A stretch of DNA of 48,589 nt from Candidatus Poribacteria bacterium (GTDB lineage: Bacteria; Poribacteria; WGA-4E; GCA-2687025): contig BPJZ01000021.1 of the NCBI GenBank assembly GCA_026004875.1, positions 1-48,589 of the forward strand, read 5' to 3'. The notes under the pieces were generated by a model. It was not told where the DNA came from. It made no database searches and was given only the letters and a program-made list of their open reading frames with translations. The translations under genes were made by a program, and so were the position numbers. Shown here one piece after another: positions 1 through 8,701 of the stretch. Position 1 is the stretch's first letter. Each line of letters opens with the position of its first letter.

Positions 1-584
1 GAACGGGTTCGCGAGGAGATGATCCTCGGCAGCGGCCTTCCGACGGCGCTCGTCGTTTTGGACGAGCTGGACCTTGCCAGCGCTCTGGAGAGCGCCGCCT
101 GGGAGCGGCTCCGGCAGGAGGAGCGGGTTTTTTCCCGCGCTCGGCCCCGTCTGACCGCTTTAGAACGTGCCCGGCCCTTGGAGGACGCTCGAGGACCTTC
201 GGATCGTCTTAGAGCAGATTCACTTCTTTCGGGCGCGGATCGCGCTGTTCCGCTCGTTCCCACCGGAGCGGCTGTTTGCCGTTTCGTACCCGGTGGACCC
301 GCTCGGCGACATGGCGCGTGTCGCGATCTCTCGGCTCCTGGTGCGGGTCGCGGTGGAGGGCGACGGAGGGCTTCGCTTCGACCTGGGGGCCGAGGAGGGT
401 CGCGCTTTACCGAGAGCTTCAAGGAGAAGCGGCCACCCAGCGCCGCCTTGAGCGCTGGATGGAGCGGTACGTTCGGGAGCGGCTGAGCGGAGGGGAGGTC
501 CCCTACGCCCTCGCCTATCTTCGCGACTGCCTCCAGGACCTGCCTCAGGTGCTCGACCTGCTCGTCGAAGAGCCGACCGCCTAA
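1..584 (+). CDS. Unrecognised protein, reading frame broken, 5' end probably outside window
   Basis: I do not recognise this gene. Coding-like sequence runs through three reading frames: roughly 1-165 in one frame (a run with LPTALVVLDELDLASAL, an ATG at 19 and open sequence upstream), about 167-395 in a second (PERLFAVSYPVDPLGDMARV), and about 395-584 in a third (ALYRELQGEAATQRRLERW, ending DLLVEEPTA and a TAA at 582). The joined product is charged and helix-rich, with no signal peptide or membrane segment. At least two indels are needed to join it, which matches the homopolymer-type frameshifts seen in other genes of this window rather than true decay. It converges on the aldo/keto reductase, with the stop codons overlapping. 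No function is proposed. Confidence 0.4.
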
Positions 585-1532
585 AAGCCCTGGGCTCGAA
601 ACTCCTCGAAGATCTCATCCGGCAGCGGTTCTAAGACGGCCCGGACGTTCGTTTCGATGTCTTCGATGCGGGAGTTGCCGATCGGGTTGCCGTGGATCCG
701 TTCCTCCCGTAGGCAAAATTGAAGGGCCAACTGAATCATCGGGATGCCTTTCTCTTGGCACCAGCGGCGGATTCGCTCGGCGCGTTCGGCGTCGCTGCCT
801 GGGGTGATCCGTTCCTTGGGGACCAGCTTTTCGATGGGGGTTCCGGTCAGGAGCCCTCGGAGAATCGACCAGCCGTTCAGGACGCCGATATCTTTTTCTG
901 CAGCGGCCGGGAGGAGCTCTTCGGCGGCGCTCTGGCGGAGAAGGTTGTAGTCGTTAAAGGTCAGCAGCACGTCAATCTCGCCCTCTTCGATCGCCCGCAG
1001 GTGGAAGGCGTGAGGGCGCATGCCGTAGCCGATGAAGTGGACGACACCTTGGTCTTTCAGGCGGCGGAGACCGTCCAGGGTGCCGCCGGGGGGCCAGCGT
1101 CGGTTCGATCTCGCCGGGATCGTGGATGAAGACGGCGTCAAGATAGGTCGTCCCCAGAACCTCCAGTTGGTTTTCGATGTCGGCGATTGCGCGCTCGGCG
1201 GAGTAATCCGGTCGGCCTTCGCCGTAGCCGCCCCACGGGGCGGCACTGTGACAACAGAGCCGACTGCTGATAATGATCTCCTCGCGCTTGAGCACGCCCT
1301 GTTTGATCGCCTGCCCGAGCTTCTCGAAGGAGCCGGTATAGCATCGGGCGGTGTCGAAGTGGTTGATCCCCAGTTCGACGGCGCGTTGCATCAGCGCAAA
1401 CGCTTCGTCGAGGGAGACGTTTCGGAAGGCGCTTCCGAAGCCCTGGGTGCCATAGGGAATGACGGGAATGCTCAGCTCGGTCTTTCCCCATCGGCGGCGG
1501 GGAACGCAGTTGGGGGTGAGTTCGACGCTCAT
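581..1532 (-). CDS. Aldo/keto reductase family protein (one frameshift)
   Basis: NAD(P)H-dependent oxidoreductase of the aldo/keto reductase superfamily, cytosolic, substrate unknown. The ATG at 1532 starts MSVELTPNCVPRRRWGKTEL, followed by the family's GTQGFG and the active-site segment HFDTARCYTG (Asp60, Tyr65). The usual lysine of the catalytic tetrad (IxTK) appears as arginine in IIISSRLC, while the histidine is present in VFIHDP. The frame breaks near 1089-1094, a run of six G on the plus strand, after EIEPTLAP; it resumes as PGGTLDGLRRLKDQGVVHFIGYG and continues through NGWSILRGLL to the TAG at 581. Total length of about 317 residues is normal for the family. The Lys-to-Arg change could alter or lower activity. 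Divergent from the CRISPR leader, it has no visible link to the defence genes. Confidence 0.85.
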
Positions 1533-1592
1533 TATTGGTGTCCATCCTCTTACGAAGTCTCGTGAGATCCGGTGCTTTTCACCCTACTCAGG

Positions 1593-1620
1593 AAAAGAGA
1601 AGAGAACAACTGTCTCTTTT
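1593..1620. promoter_or_regulatory. Inverted repeat in upstream part of CRISPR leader region
   Basis: AAAAGAGA at 1593-1600 and TCTCTTTT at 1613-1620 form a perfect 8-bp dyad with a 12-nt centre, in the gap between the divergent reductase start and the array leader. It could be an operator for either side. No binding protein can be named from sequence. Confidence 0.35.
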
Positions 1621-1639
1621 CGAGCATGGAAAGGGCGAA

Positions 1640-1687
1640 ATGTCGTCGACCTCCGGTAGTGCACAAACCCCTGGAGATCGACGACAT
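1640..1687. promoter_or_regulatory. Long inverted repeat in CRISPR leader
   Basis: ATGTCGTCGACCTCC (1640-1654) and GGAGATCGACGACAT (1673-1687) are complementary over 15 bp with one mismatch, separated by 18 nt. The dyad lies about 20 bp upstream of the putative leader promoter and 120-170 bp upstream of the first repeat. There is no T-tract, so a terminator is unlikely; an operator for a dimeric regulator or an integration-factor site is more plausible. Confidence 0.5.
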
Positions 1688-1707
1688 CGGGCGGGGTGAA
1701 ATTTTTC

Positions 1708-1736
1708 TTGACAGGGCGGGGGATTTGTGCGAATAT
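1708..1736 (+). promoter_or_regulatory. Putative leader promoter for the CRISPR array
   Basis: TTGACA at 1708-1713 matches the -35 consensus and is followed after 17 bp by GAATAT (3 of 6 to TATAAT) at 1731-1736. Transcription would begin about 65 bp before the first repeat and run along the plus strand, the direction that gives crRNAs an ATTGAAAC 5' handle. The sequence between the promoter and the repeat (1737-1809) is the leader proper. Confidence 0.5.
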
Positions 1737-1809
1737 AGAGGTGAGCGGGGCGGAAGTTTCTGGAATCTGCCCCAAGGGCGAAAACGCCGAATCCACGCGA
1801 TTTTTTGTG

Positions 1810-4800
1810 GTTGATAGCCTACCTATGAGGGATTGAAACCTGAGGCGTGCCGCTCACCTAGCGTGCGCAGGGTTGATAGCCTACCTATGAGGGATTGAAA
1901 CCTGCGCATCTCCCTACGCGCGCACTTCGCAGGTTGATAGCCTACCTATGAGGGATTGAAACAGTACTCAAGCGGCAATGGATCGACCCGCGAACGTTGA
2001 TAGCCTACCTATGAGGGATTGAAACTGTCACCTCGGCGCCAGCCTGGGCTCACGGGGTTGATAGCCTACCTATGAGGGATTGAAACAGCCCTCGGTTTCG
2101 CTCACGCGGCGTACGTTGATAGCCTACCTATGAGGGATTGAAACATCCGCGCAGCTCTCTGCGCTGGACTCCAGGTTGATAGCCTACCTATGAGGGATTG
2201 AAACATGTCGAGAGCCGTGCTGAGCAGGTGCCATCTGGTTGATAGCCTACCTATGAGGGATTGAAACCTCGGTCGAGGTGACGCTCGCGCCATGCCGAGT
2301 TGATAGCCTACCTATGAGGGATTGAAACATCGCACATGGCTCGAACGCGCATCGTCGTAGTTGATAGCCTACCTATGAGGGATTGAAACTAGCGTACGCG
2401 TCACGATCAGCACTGCGCTGTGTTGATAGCCTACCTATGAGGGATTGAAACACGGATAAGGCTTTGCCTGGATAGCTTCCTAGCCGTTGATAGCCTACCT
2501 ATGAGGGATTGAAACAGGCTTGGACGTAGCGAGCTCGCGTGCAGAACGGCGGTTGATAGCCTACCTATGAGGGATTGAAACATCAGGATGACCGAGCTCG
2601 GCGACGCTGCGACGTTGATAGCCTACCTATGAGGGATTGAAACTTCGCTGGCGGAGCACTGCTGCTCACATCGTCGCGTTGATAGCCTACCTATGAGGGA
2701 TTGAAACCATGGAGGGTCGAGCGCTCAGGCGACGCGGTTGATAGCCTACCTATGAGGGATTGAAACTGCTGCAAGAGCTTCGCACGGATTCGGCCATCGA
2801 CGTTGATAGCCTACCTATGAGGGATTGAAACCTTCTCTATCGAACATCGGAGCGGTATCCCGTTGATAGCCTACCTATGAGGGATTGAAACCTGCGAGCA
2901 GTGGAGCTGCTCTCGAGCGAGCACGGTTGATAGCCTACCTATGAGGGATTGAAACTCTCGGTGGCATCGGGAAGCTCTACCGCAGGTTGATAGCCTACCT
3001 ATGAGGGATTGAAACTGGAGCACCTCGGCGTGCGTGGCGCAGCCGGTTGATAGCCTACCTATGAGGGATTGAAACTGTTACGCCGGTGCTAGCTGCCGCA
3101 TCCTACCGTTGATAGCCTACCTATGAGGGATTGAAACACCGATTTCAGCCGACGGCGCGCTCCACCGTTGATAGCCTACCTATGAGGGATTGAAACCAAG
3201 TTCGACGCTCCAGGTCGGAAGGACTTGGTTGATAGCCTACCTATGAGGGATTGAAACCTGACGGCTCATCACGTCCGACCGTGACCGCCAGCGTTGATAG
3301 CCTACCTATGAGGGATTGAAACCAGGTCGGCAGCAAGCGTAGCCTGTCCCGTTGATAGCCTACCTATGAGGGATTGAAACACGATGGCATGCGCATTCAG
3401 ACTTCCGCTGTGAGTTGATAGCCTACCTATGAGGGATTGAAACGCATGGGCCGGATGAGGTCACTGCCGCTCGGTTGATAGCCTACCTATGAGGGATTGA
3501 AACCAGTCGAGGCGTGAGCTCGCACTCTGGACGGTTGATAGCCTACCTATGAGGGATTGAAACTCTCGACTCGCATGCTACGTGAGTCGGACATGGTTGA
3601 TAGCCTACCTATGAGGGATTGAAACCGGCTAGGGTGGTCAGCTCCTCGCACTGATCGGTTGATAGCCTACCTATGAGGGATTGAAACGCAGGGAGCTCGG
3701 CAGTTGGCCGCAGATGCGTTGATAGCCTACCTATGAGGGATTGAAACTCGACGCGAGACGTCGCGGCGAGATGCCGCGTTGATAGCCTACCTATGAGGGA
3801 TTGAAACCGCGATACTCACGATCGGGCACCGCGAGTCCGTTGATAGCCTACCTATGAGGGATTGAAACTCGGCGATCCGGCGTGACCGTGGTGCCTGGAG
3901 TTGATAGCCTACCTATGAGGGATTGAAACTGGACGCTCGTGACGCGTCGAACGGATGATCGGGTTGATAGCCTACCTATGAGGGATTGAAACTCGTGCGC
4001 GACTACGGAGTGCGAAACTAGGTTGATAGCCTACCTATGAGGGATTGAAACCGGATGCCTCATGAGCTCGAGTCCGCGCAGCGAGTTGATAGCCTACCTA
4101 TGAGGGATTGAAACTAGGTAACACCGGCACGGCCTGTCGCACTCTGCGTTGATAGCCTACCTATGAGGGATTGAAACTCGGATCGGCTCTTGCCGCAAGG
4201 CCTTGCGTTGATAGCCTACCTATGAGGGATTGAAACTCGGCGCCGGCAGCGCCCAGTGAGGCCGCTCTCGGTTGATAGCCTACCTATGAGGGATTGAAAC
4301 AGGACTGGCGCCGCACCAGGTCGCTCCCTTCGTTGATAGCCTACCTATGAGGGATTGAAACCGTGTTAGCGTTCGCTGAGCCGTAGGCGTCAGGTTGATA
4401 GCCTACCTATGAGGGATTGAAACCGCGTACGCAGTACAACGTGCCCGCGAGCACGGTTGATAGCCTACCTATGAGGGATTGAAACGCTTCGGCAGTCTCG
4501 ACGCGGAGGCGCTGCGTTGATAGCCTACCTATGAGGGATTGAAACCGTGATTGGCGACGGTATCTGCTCGATGCCAGGTTGATAGCCTACCTATGAGGGA
4601 TTGAAACGCTGGAACGGAGGACAGCGTGCTGTCCCGACTGGCGTTGATAGCCTACCTATGAGGGATTGAAACTCTCTCGGTCAGCGGGTAAGTTGGCCCT
4701 CGGTTGATAGCCTACCTATGAGGGATTGAAACTGCTGAGCTCCAGATCCACGTGCGGCGCACTGGTTGATAGCCTACCTATGAGGGATTGAAACATCGAG

Positions 4801-6000
4801 TCATCGCGACACTTCGCTCCTGTAGAGTTGATAGCCTACCTATGAGGGATTGAAACATCGTTGCCGTTCGGCATCGGCTGAGATCCAGCCGAGTTGATAG
4901 CCTACCTATGAGGGATTGAAACACGGTCGTCTTGATGACTCCAGCGCAGCACTGGTTGATAGCCTACCTATGAGGGATTGAAACACTGACGGGCCTACAC
5001 TCCCCTACCTAAGCGTTGATAGCCTACCTATGAGGGATTGAAACGGACTGCGCTCGCTCACGTCGGAGCCGGCACTGCGTTGATAGCCTACCTATGAGGG
5101 ATTGAAACCCTCTCTGATGTCGACAAGGGAGTGCTCCCCGGTTGATAGCCTACCTATGAGGGATTGAAACGGAGCTGCGTCAGAGTACCCGGCTGCAGCC
5201 TGGTTGATAGCCTACCTATGAGGGATTGAAACCAGTCAACGCGTCAACTTACCGCATCTAGAAGGTTGATAGCCTACCTATGAGGGATTGAAACATTTGG
5301 CTCTCAGCTAATCGTACGCGCTACCCGCGTTGATAGCCTACCTATGAGGGATTGAAACCTCGTCCGGCTGGTCCAGCGTGCCGTTCGACGGTTGATAGCC
5401 TACCTATGAGGGATTGAAACCTCTGGACGAGGCCTCGTCGTGCCGATGAGGCGTTGATAGCCTACCTATGAGGGATTGAAACACGTTCACCGCTCTACGG
5501 CGCGACGTCCTGCGTTGATAGCCTACCTATGAGGGATTGAAACCGCGTAGATCGCTGAGTCACAATCCGGTATCGGTTGATAGCCTACCTATGAGGGATT
5601 GAAACGCATCGGCGCGCAGGAGATACGTCACCGCTGGAGCGAGTTGATAGCCTACCTATGAGGGATTGAAACCAGCCGACGGGTCAGCTTGAGGACATTC
5701 TAGCGACGGTTGATAGCCTACCTATGAGGGATTGAAACTCGTATTCGTCTGGATGGTCCAATCGTAATCGCGTGCGTTGATAGCCTACCTATGAGGGATT
5801 GAAACCGACGGCTGGTCAGCGGTGTGCGGTTTGCAGTCTGGTTGATAGCCTACCTATGAGGGATTGAAACCTGCTCCCGAGATCCCGTCGTTTGCCGATG
5901 GGCAGTTGATAGCCTACCTATGAGGGATTGAAACCTCTCTCCACGCGCGATCAGCGCGGCGACTGCCGCGGTTGATAGCCTACCTATGAGGGATTGAAAG
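1810..6000 (+). CRISPR. CRISPR array, 68 repeats and 67 spacers
   Basis: I counted 68 copies of a 30-bp repeat beginning GTTGATAGCCTACC and ending GAGGGATTGAAAC. All read as identical except the last (5971-6000), whose final C is G. Spacers run 28 to 37 nt. The ATTGAAAC end is the 8-nt 5' handle typical of Cas6-processed arrays used by type I-A/I-B and type III systems, consistent with the type III-B operon 6 kb downstream. Leader features lie on the left and the degenerate terminal repeat on the right, so new spacers should enter near 1810. Repeat uniformity suggests an active or recently active array. The first 61 spacers average about 31.7 nt; the last six (5606-5970) are 34-37 nt. No cas1, cas2 or cas6 is in the window, so adaptation and processing enzymes must act in trans. 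I saw no duplicated spacers by eye. Confidence 0.99.
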
Positions 6001-6079
6001 AGGGATTAAAACGGCGGCATGTCGCTTGCAAGATGGGGCGAGCGGCGGTTGGGAACCTACCGGTGAGGGGCGCTGAAGC
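5998..6079 (+). repeat. Decayed array trailer: partial repeat duplication, 35-nt spacer-like gap and a degenerate repeat
   Basis: The terminal repeat is followed directly by AGGGATTAAAAC (6001-6012), a near copy of the repeat's own 3' end. After 35 nt a degenerate repeat begins at 6048: GTTGGGAACCTACCGGTGAG matches the first part of the repeat at 17 of its first 22 positions, and a TGAAGC near 6074-6079 resembles the TGAAAC end with one inserted base. The 35-nt gap equals the spacer length at this end of the array. This looks like an old, eroded repeat-spacer unit. From 6080 to 6195 I see nothing further. Confidence 0.6.
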
Positions 6080-6195
6080 TGCCCCTCACAGGACCTCAAC
6101 TGGCGAGATGATATCGGCCTGCCTCAGGATGACTACGCCCAATTCCGGTGACCGGACAAGAGTGGCTTGGCAAATCGGACCGGCTGTTTCATCCC

Positions 6196-7637
6196 TCACC
6201 TGGTCTCGCACTCCCAGATGCGGTTCCGACGGGCCTCGAGCAGACCCTCGTTGGTCGGCCTCAGCTTCCAAACCTCGATCTTTTCAACCTTCAGCGGTCC
6301 ACCAAAGGCATAGGCACCAAGGGCACGAAACGGAATCCCATCCCATCTGGGCAGCCACCAGGGCCTGACGATCGCTAGCAAACACCTCCACCAAATACCG
6401 GTCCAGAAAGAGACGCAGCGTCAAGTCCTCGCCCTCTGGAAGAGCGGCGACAGCAAACGGCGCCTCAGCCGTTCCAACACGAAGCACACCGTTTTCCGGG
6501 CAGAGGAGGATCGGGATTCCCCTTCGATCCCCGCCGACGGAGAGCTCAAACCCAAACCGTCGCCGCAGAGCTTCTTCCCGAGCTACCGTCACCCGCACCT
6601 CTAGCGCTTCCCCTTCCAGCTCGACGATCGGCTGCCTCTCGGCTCCGGAGACGACCACCTCATTCAGGACGACAGGATCGTACCGGAGGGACTCTAAACT
6701 CGCGTAGTGGGCGGATCAACAGGCCGCCGTCCTGGGCAACGCTCAGCTCACGAGGGAGAGATTGAATCGTCCTCCGACTGATCTCCTCATTGAGTCCAGC
6801 CAGCCACGCCCACATCACCCGACGGCCATCCGGCGTCAACACGCTCTCAGGAGCGAAGAAATCCACATAGGCGGGCGGGTGGATCGGCTGCTCTGCCCGA
6901 CGCCAATTCATTCGGCCGTGCCGCTGAGGAATCAATTGTGCCGACTTCTCGTCCCACTCGCCTAGATAATACCGGCAGCCTAGCTGATGACTAATACAGA
7001 GCAGCATCCACTTCTCCCCCAGCGGGAAGAAGTTCCCACAAGAGATGTCCTCGCCGATCAGGACGTCCGCAGGTTCATGGCTCAAAAAGTTGCCCACCAC
7101 CAACACCCAGTTCCGAAGGTCGTTCGATTTCAGTAACGGCGGATTCTGCCCGCCGGAGATGGCATAGTAGGTATCGCCTACCAGAAAGCAGTCCGGGTCC
7201 CAGTGGTGGATCTCTGCGTCCCGACCATCGGCCGTCTTCGGCTCCACCGGGTAGGGCCGCTCCCAGGCCGAAAGTCGGCGGTCTTGGGCAAGAACAATGT
7301 GGTTCCGACCGGAGCCCTGACCGTGATAGATGATCGCCGGCTGCCCTTCTTTGGTCAGGAACCCCGTCCCGCTGAACATCCCGTGACCCGTAAAGGAGGG
7401 CTGGAGTTTGGTCCGCTGCCAGGTCCAGTGGAGCATATCCGGGCTGGTGACGTGGACGAAGGAGAAGGAATGCCCACCTCGCCAGGGATGGCGCAGGATG
7501 TAATGGAGATGATAGAGCCCGTCCAGGAAGAAGGCGGCGTTGGGGTCTCCCGGCGCGCTTTCACCCCCAGGGTGCATCAGATGATAGTGGAGAATGAGGC
7601 TCTCGGGCACGGCGTCCTTCTCTTTCTCTTGACCCAT
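6196..7637 (-). CDS. Glycoside hydrolase family 32 protein (two frameshifts)
   Basis: Probable beta-fructosidase-type hydrolase (levanase/invertase family, clan GH-J). I chose the ATG at 7637 because GGAAGGGAG sits about 9 nt upstream; a longer in-frame start at 7703 lacks this. The three clan acidic motifs are visible: the nucleophile region SAPGDPNAAFF, the middle Asp in HHWDPDCFL, and the acid/base Glu in GEDISCGNFFPLG. The typical GMFSGTGF is also present. The C-terminal beta-sandwich is marked by LFLDRYLVEVFASD. The frame breaks near 6700 (PLREF continues as ESLRYDPVVLNE) and near 6350 (ALVAA continues as PRWDGIPFRALGAYAFGG), ending with a stop at 6196. No signal peptide is seen, so it may be cytoplasmic. 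It lies 125 bp downstream of the ClpP-like gene on the same strand; whether they are co-transcribed is open. Confidence 0.82.
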
Positions 7638-7762
7638 CGTGAAGAACTCCCTTCCGTGTACACATTGAGCACGATCTTCCCATTGAGGGGAGAAACTTTT
7701 CAAGCCGAAAACCTGGGAGGACCCTTGCTAGCCGGGAGGCTCTCCGACATTCAACGGACCTC

Positions 7763-8356
7763 TCAGAAAACGACGGGGATCCCACTCTGATCGAGTTGGA
7801 AATGTTGAGCCTTTTCCTCCCAAGTGGGGGGATACAGAACACGGTCGACTAATCCGTACTGCAGGGCCTCTTGGGCAGAGAGGAAGCAAGGCCGCTCAAT
7901 ATCCCGCTCCAGCTGCGACAGGGTTCGGCCAGTCCACTCGGCCAGAAGTTTGAGAAGCTGCTCCTGAAGGCTCGCAACGTGTCGGGCGTAGCACTCCAAG
8001 TCGGTGCCGGGGCCCTTGACCCCCTCCAAGGGGGGAGAAGAAAGAACAATCTGAGCGTGGGAAGTGGCCACTCGGAGTCCGGGGCGTCCAGCGGCCAGAA
8101 GCCAAGTGGCCATCCCGGCGACCTGTCCTAGGGCAACGGTGGCGACCGGCGCAGTAATCCACCGGATGGTGTCTATGATCGCCAACACATCAGAGACGGT
8201 TCCCCCGGGGCTGTTGAGGAAAAGCTCGATCGGCTCGTCGGGGTCCTCTGCGTCGAGCAAGAGCAACGCGCCGATGACCTGCCGAGCGGTCTCCGGGGAG
8301 AGCGGCTCCATGATCAACAGAATCCGATGACGAAGCAGAACGGCCTCGAGGCTCAC
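7763..8356 (-). CDS. ClpP-like pseudoprotease (ClpR type), all three catalytic residues replaced
   Basis: A 197-residue protein of the ClpP fold, read from a GTG at 8356 with GAGGAG 8 nt upstream. It keeps family landmarks: FLNSPGGTVSD (residues 47-56), GQVAGMATWLLAAG (77-90) and FLSAQEALQYGLVD (158-171). Aligned by eye to E. coli ClpP, catalytic Ser in ASMGA is Gly81 here, catalytic His in MIHQP is Ser106, and catalytic Asp in ERDRF is Pro156. It therefore should not hydrolyse peptides. Known inactive paralogues (ClpR of cyanobacteria and plastids) act as structural partners in mixed Clp rings; the same role, or a non-proteolytic one, is inferred. It has no N-terminal extension. A strong sigma-54-type promoter lies upstream and the divergent neighbour encodes a CARF-sigma-54 activator, suggesting induction by a type III CRISPR signal. 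A catalytic partner ClpP is not in the window. Confidence 0.85.
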   Translation of the reverse strand: MSLEAVLLRHRILLIMEPLSPETARQVIGALLLLDAEDPDEPIELFLNSPGGTVSDVLAIIDTIRWITAPVATVALGQVAGMATWLLAAGRPGLRVATSHAQIVLSSPPLEGVKGPGTDLECYARHVASLQEQLLKLLAEWTGRTLSQLERDIERPCFLSAQEALQYGLVDRVLYPPTWEEKAQHFQLDQSGIPVVF

Positions 8357-8509
8357 CGCGTCAACTCCTCTCGGACAGTGCGCTCAACGCAGTGGGTCGG
8401 ACGAGCCTTGTTCTTTCCCCCCGATAGGGCGCTAATCGCAGAGCTCCGATCTTACCTCAAAAAGGGGCTCTTGCCGGCAGTTACCTCCTCCAACGGGCAT
8501 TTAAGACGC

Positions 8510-8525
8510 TGCAAGGGGCATGCCC
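8510..8525 (-). promoter_or_regulatory. Sigma-54 (-24/-12) promoter for the ClpP-like gene
   Basis: On the minus strand 8525 to 8510 reads GGGCATGCCCCTTGCA. Against the consensus TGGCACG-N4-TTGCA it matches 10 of 12 defined positions, with the GG and GC elements exactly 10 bp apart. It points toward the ClpP-like gene, whose start is about 155 bp downstream. The adjacent divergent gene encodes a sigma-54 activator, the same arrangement as rtcR and rtcBA in E. coli. Confidence 0.72.
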
Positions 8526-8532
8526 TCCCCCG

Positions 8533-8636
8533 ACAACGAAGGAACCAAAAGCACCACTGAATGCGTCGGAACGAGAAGATCGGCAGAGATTGTTCAATGC
8601 AGACGCTTCATAGGGTTTGGGTTCTTCCCTTGTTGT
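8533..8636. promoter_or_regulatory. Possible upstream activator sites between the ClpP-like and CARF-regulator genes
   Basis: The stretch upstream of the -24/-12 element holds several short dyads: the palindrome ATTGTTCAAT (8589-8598), GAATGCGTC (8559-8567) facing GACGCTTC (8602-8609), and ACAACGAAGGAACC (8533-8546) facing an imperfect complement ending GTTGT at 8636. They lie 10-125 bp upstream of the promoter, where enhancer sites of sigma-54 activators normally sit. An AT-rich patch at 8657-8673 may hold the promoter of the regulator itself. The rest of 8357-8701 shows nothing else. Confidence 0.35.
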
Positions 8637-8701
8637 TAGACAGGGCCTTGACGATTGAGATAAAATATTTTACCAACTTTCCCCCAGCGAGGAGATGGGT
8701 C

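Noticed and set aside
1640..1687. Reading the leader dyad as a transcription terminator
   Set aside because: There is no T-tract on either side, and no gene ends toward it.
2102..2293. A minus-strand reading frame of 63 codons with a repeated FQSLIGRLST peptide
   Set aside because: It is only the CRISPR repeat translated in one frame; the repeated peptide follows from the identical 30-bp repeats.
7763..8356. Calling the ClpP-like gene a typical active ClpP
   Set aside because: All three catalytic positions are substituted in a by-eye alignment.
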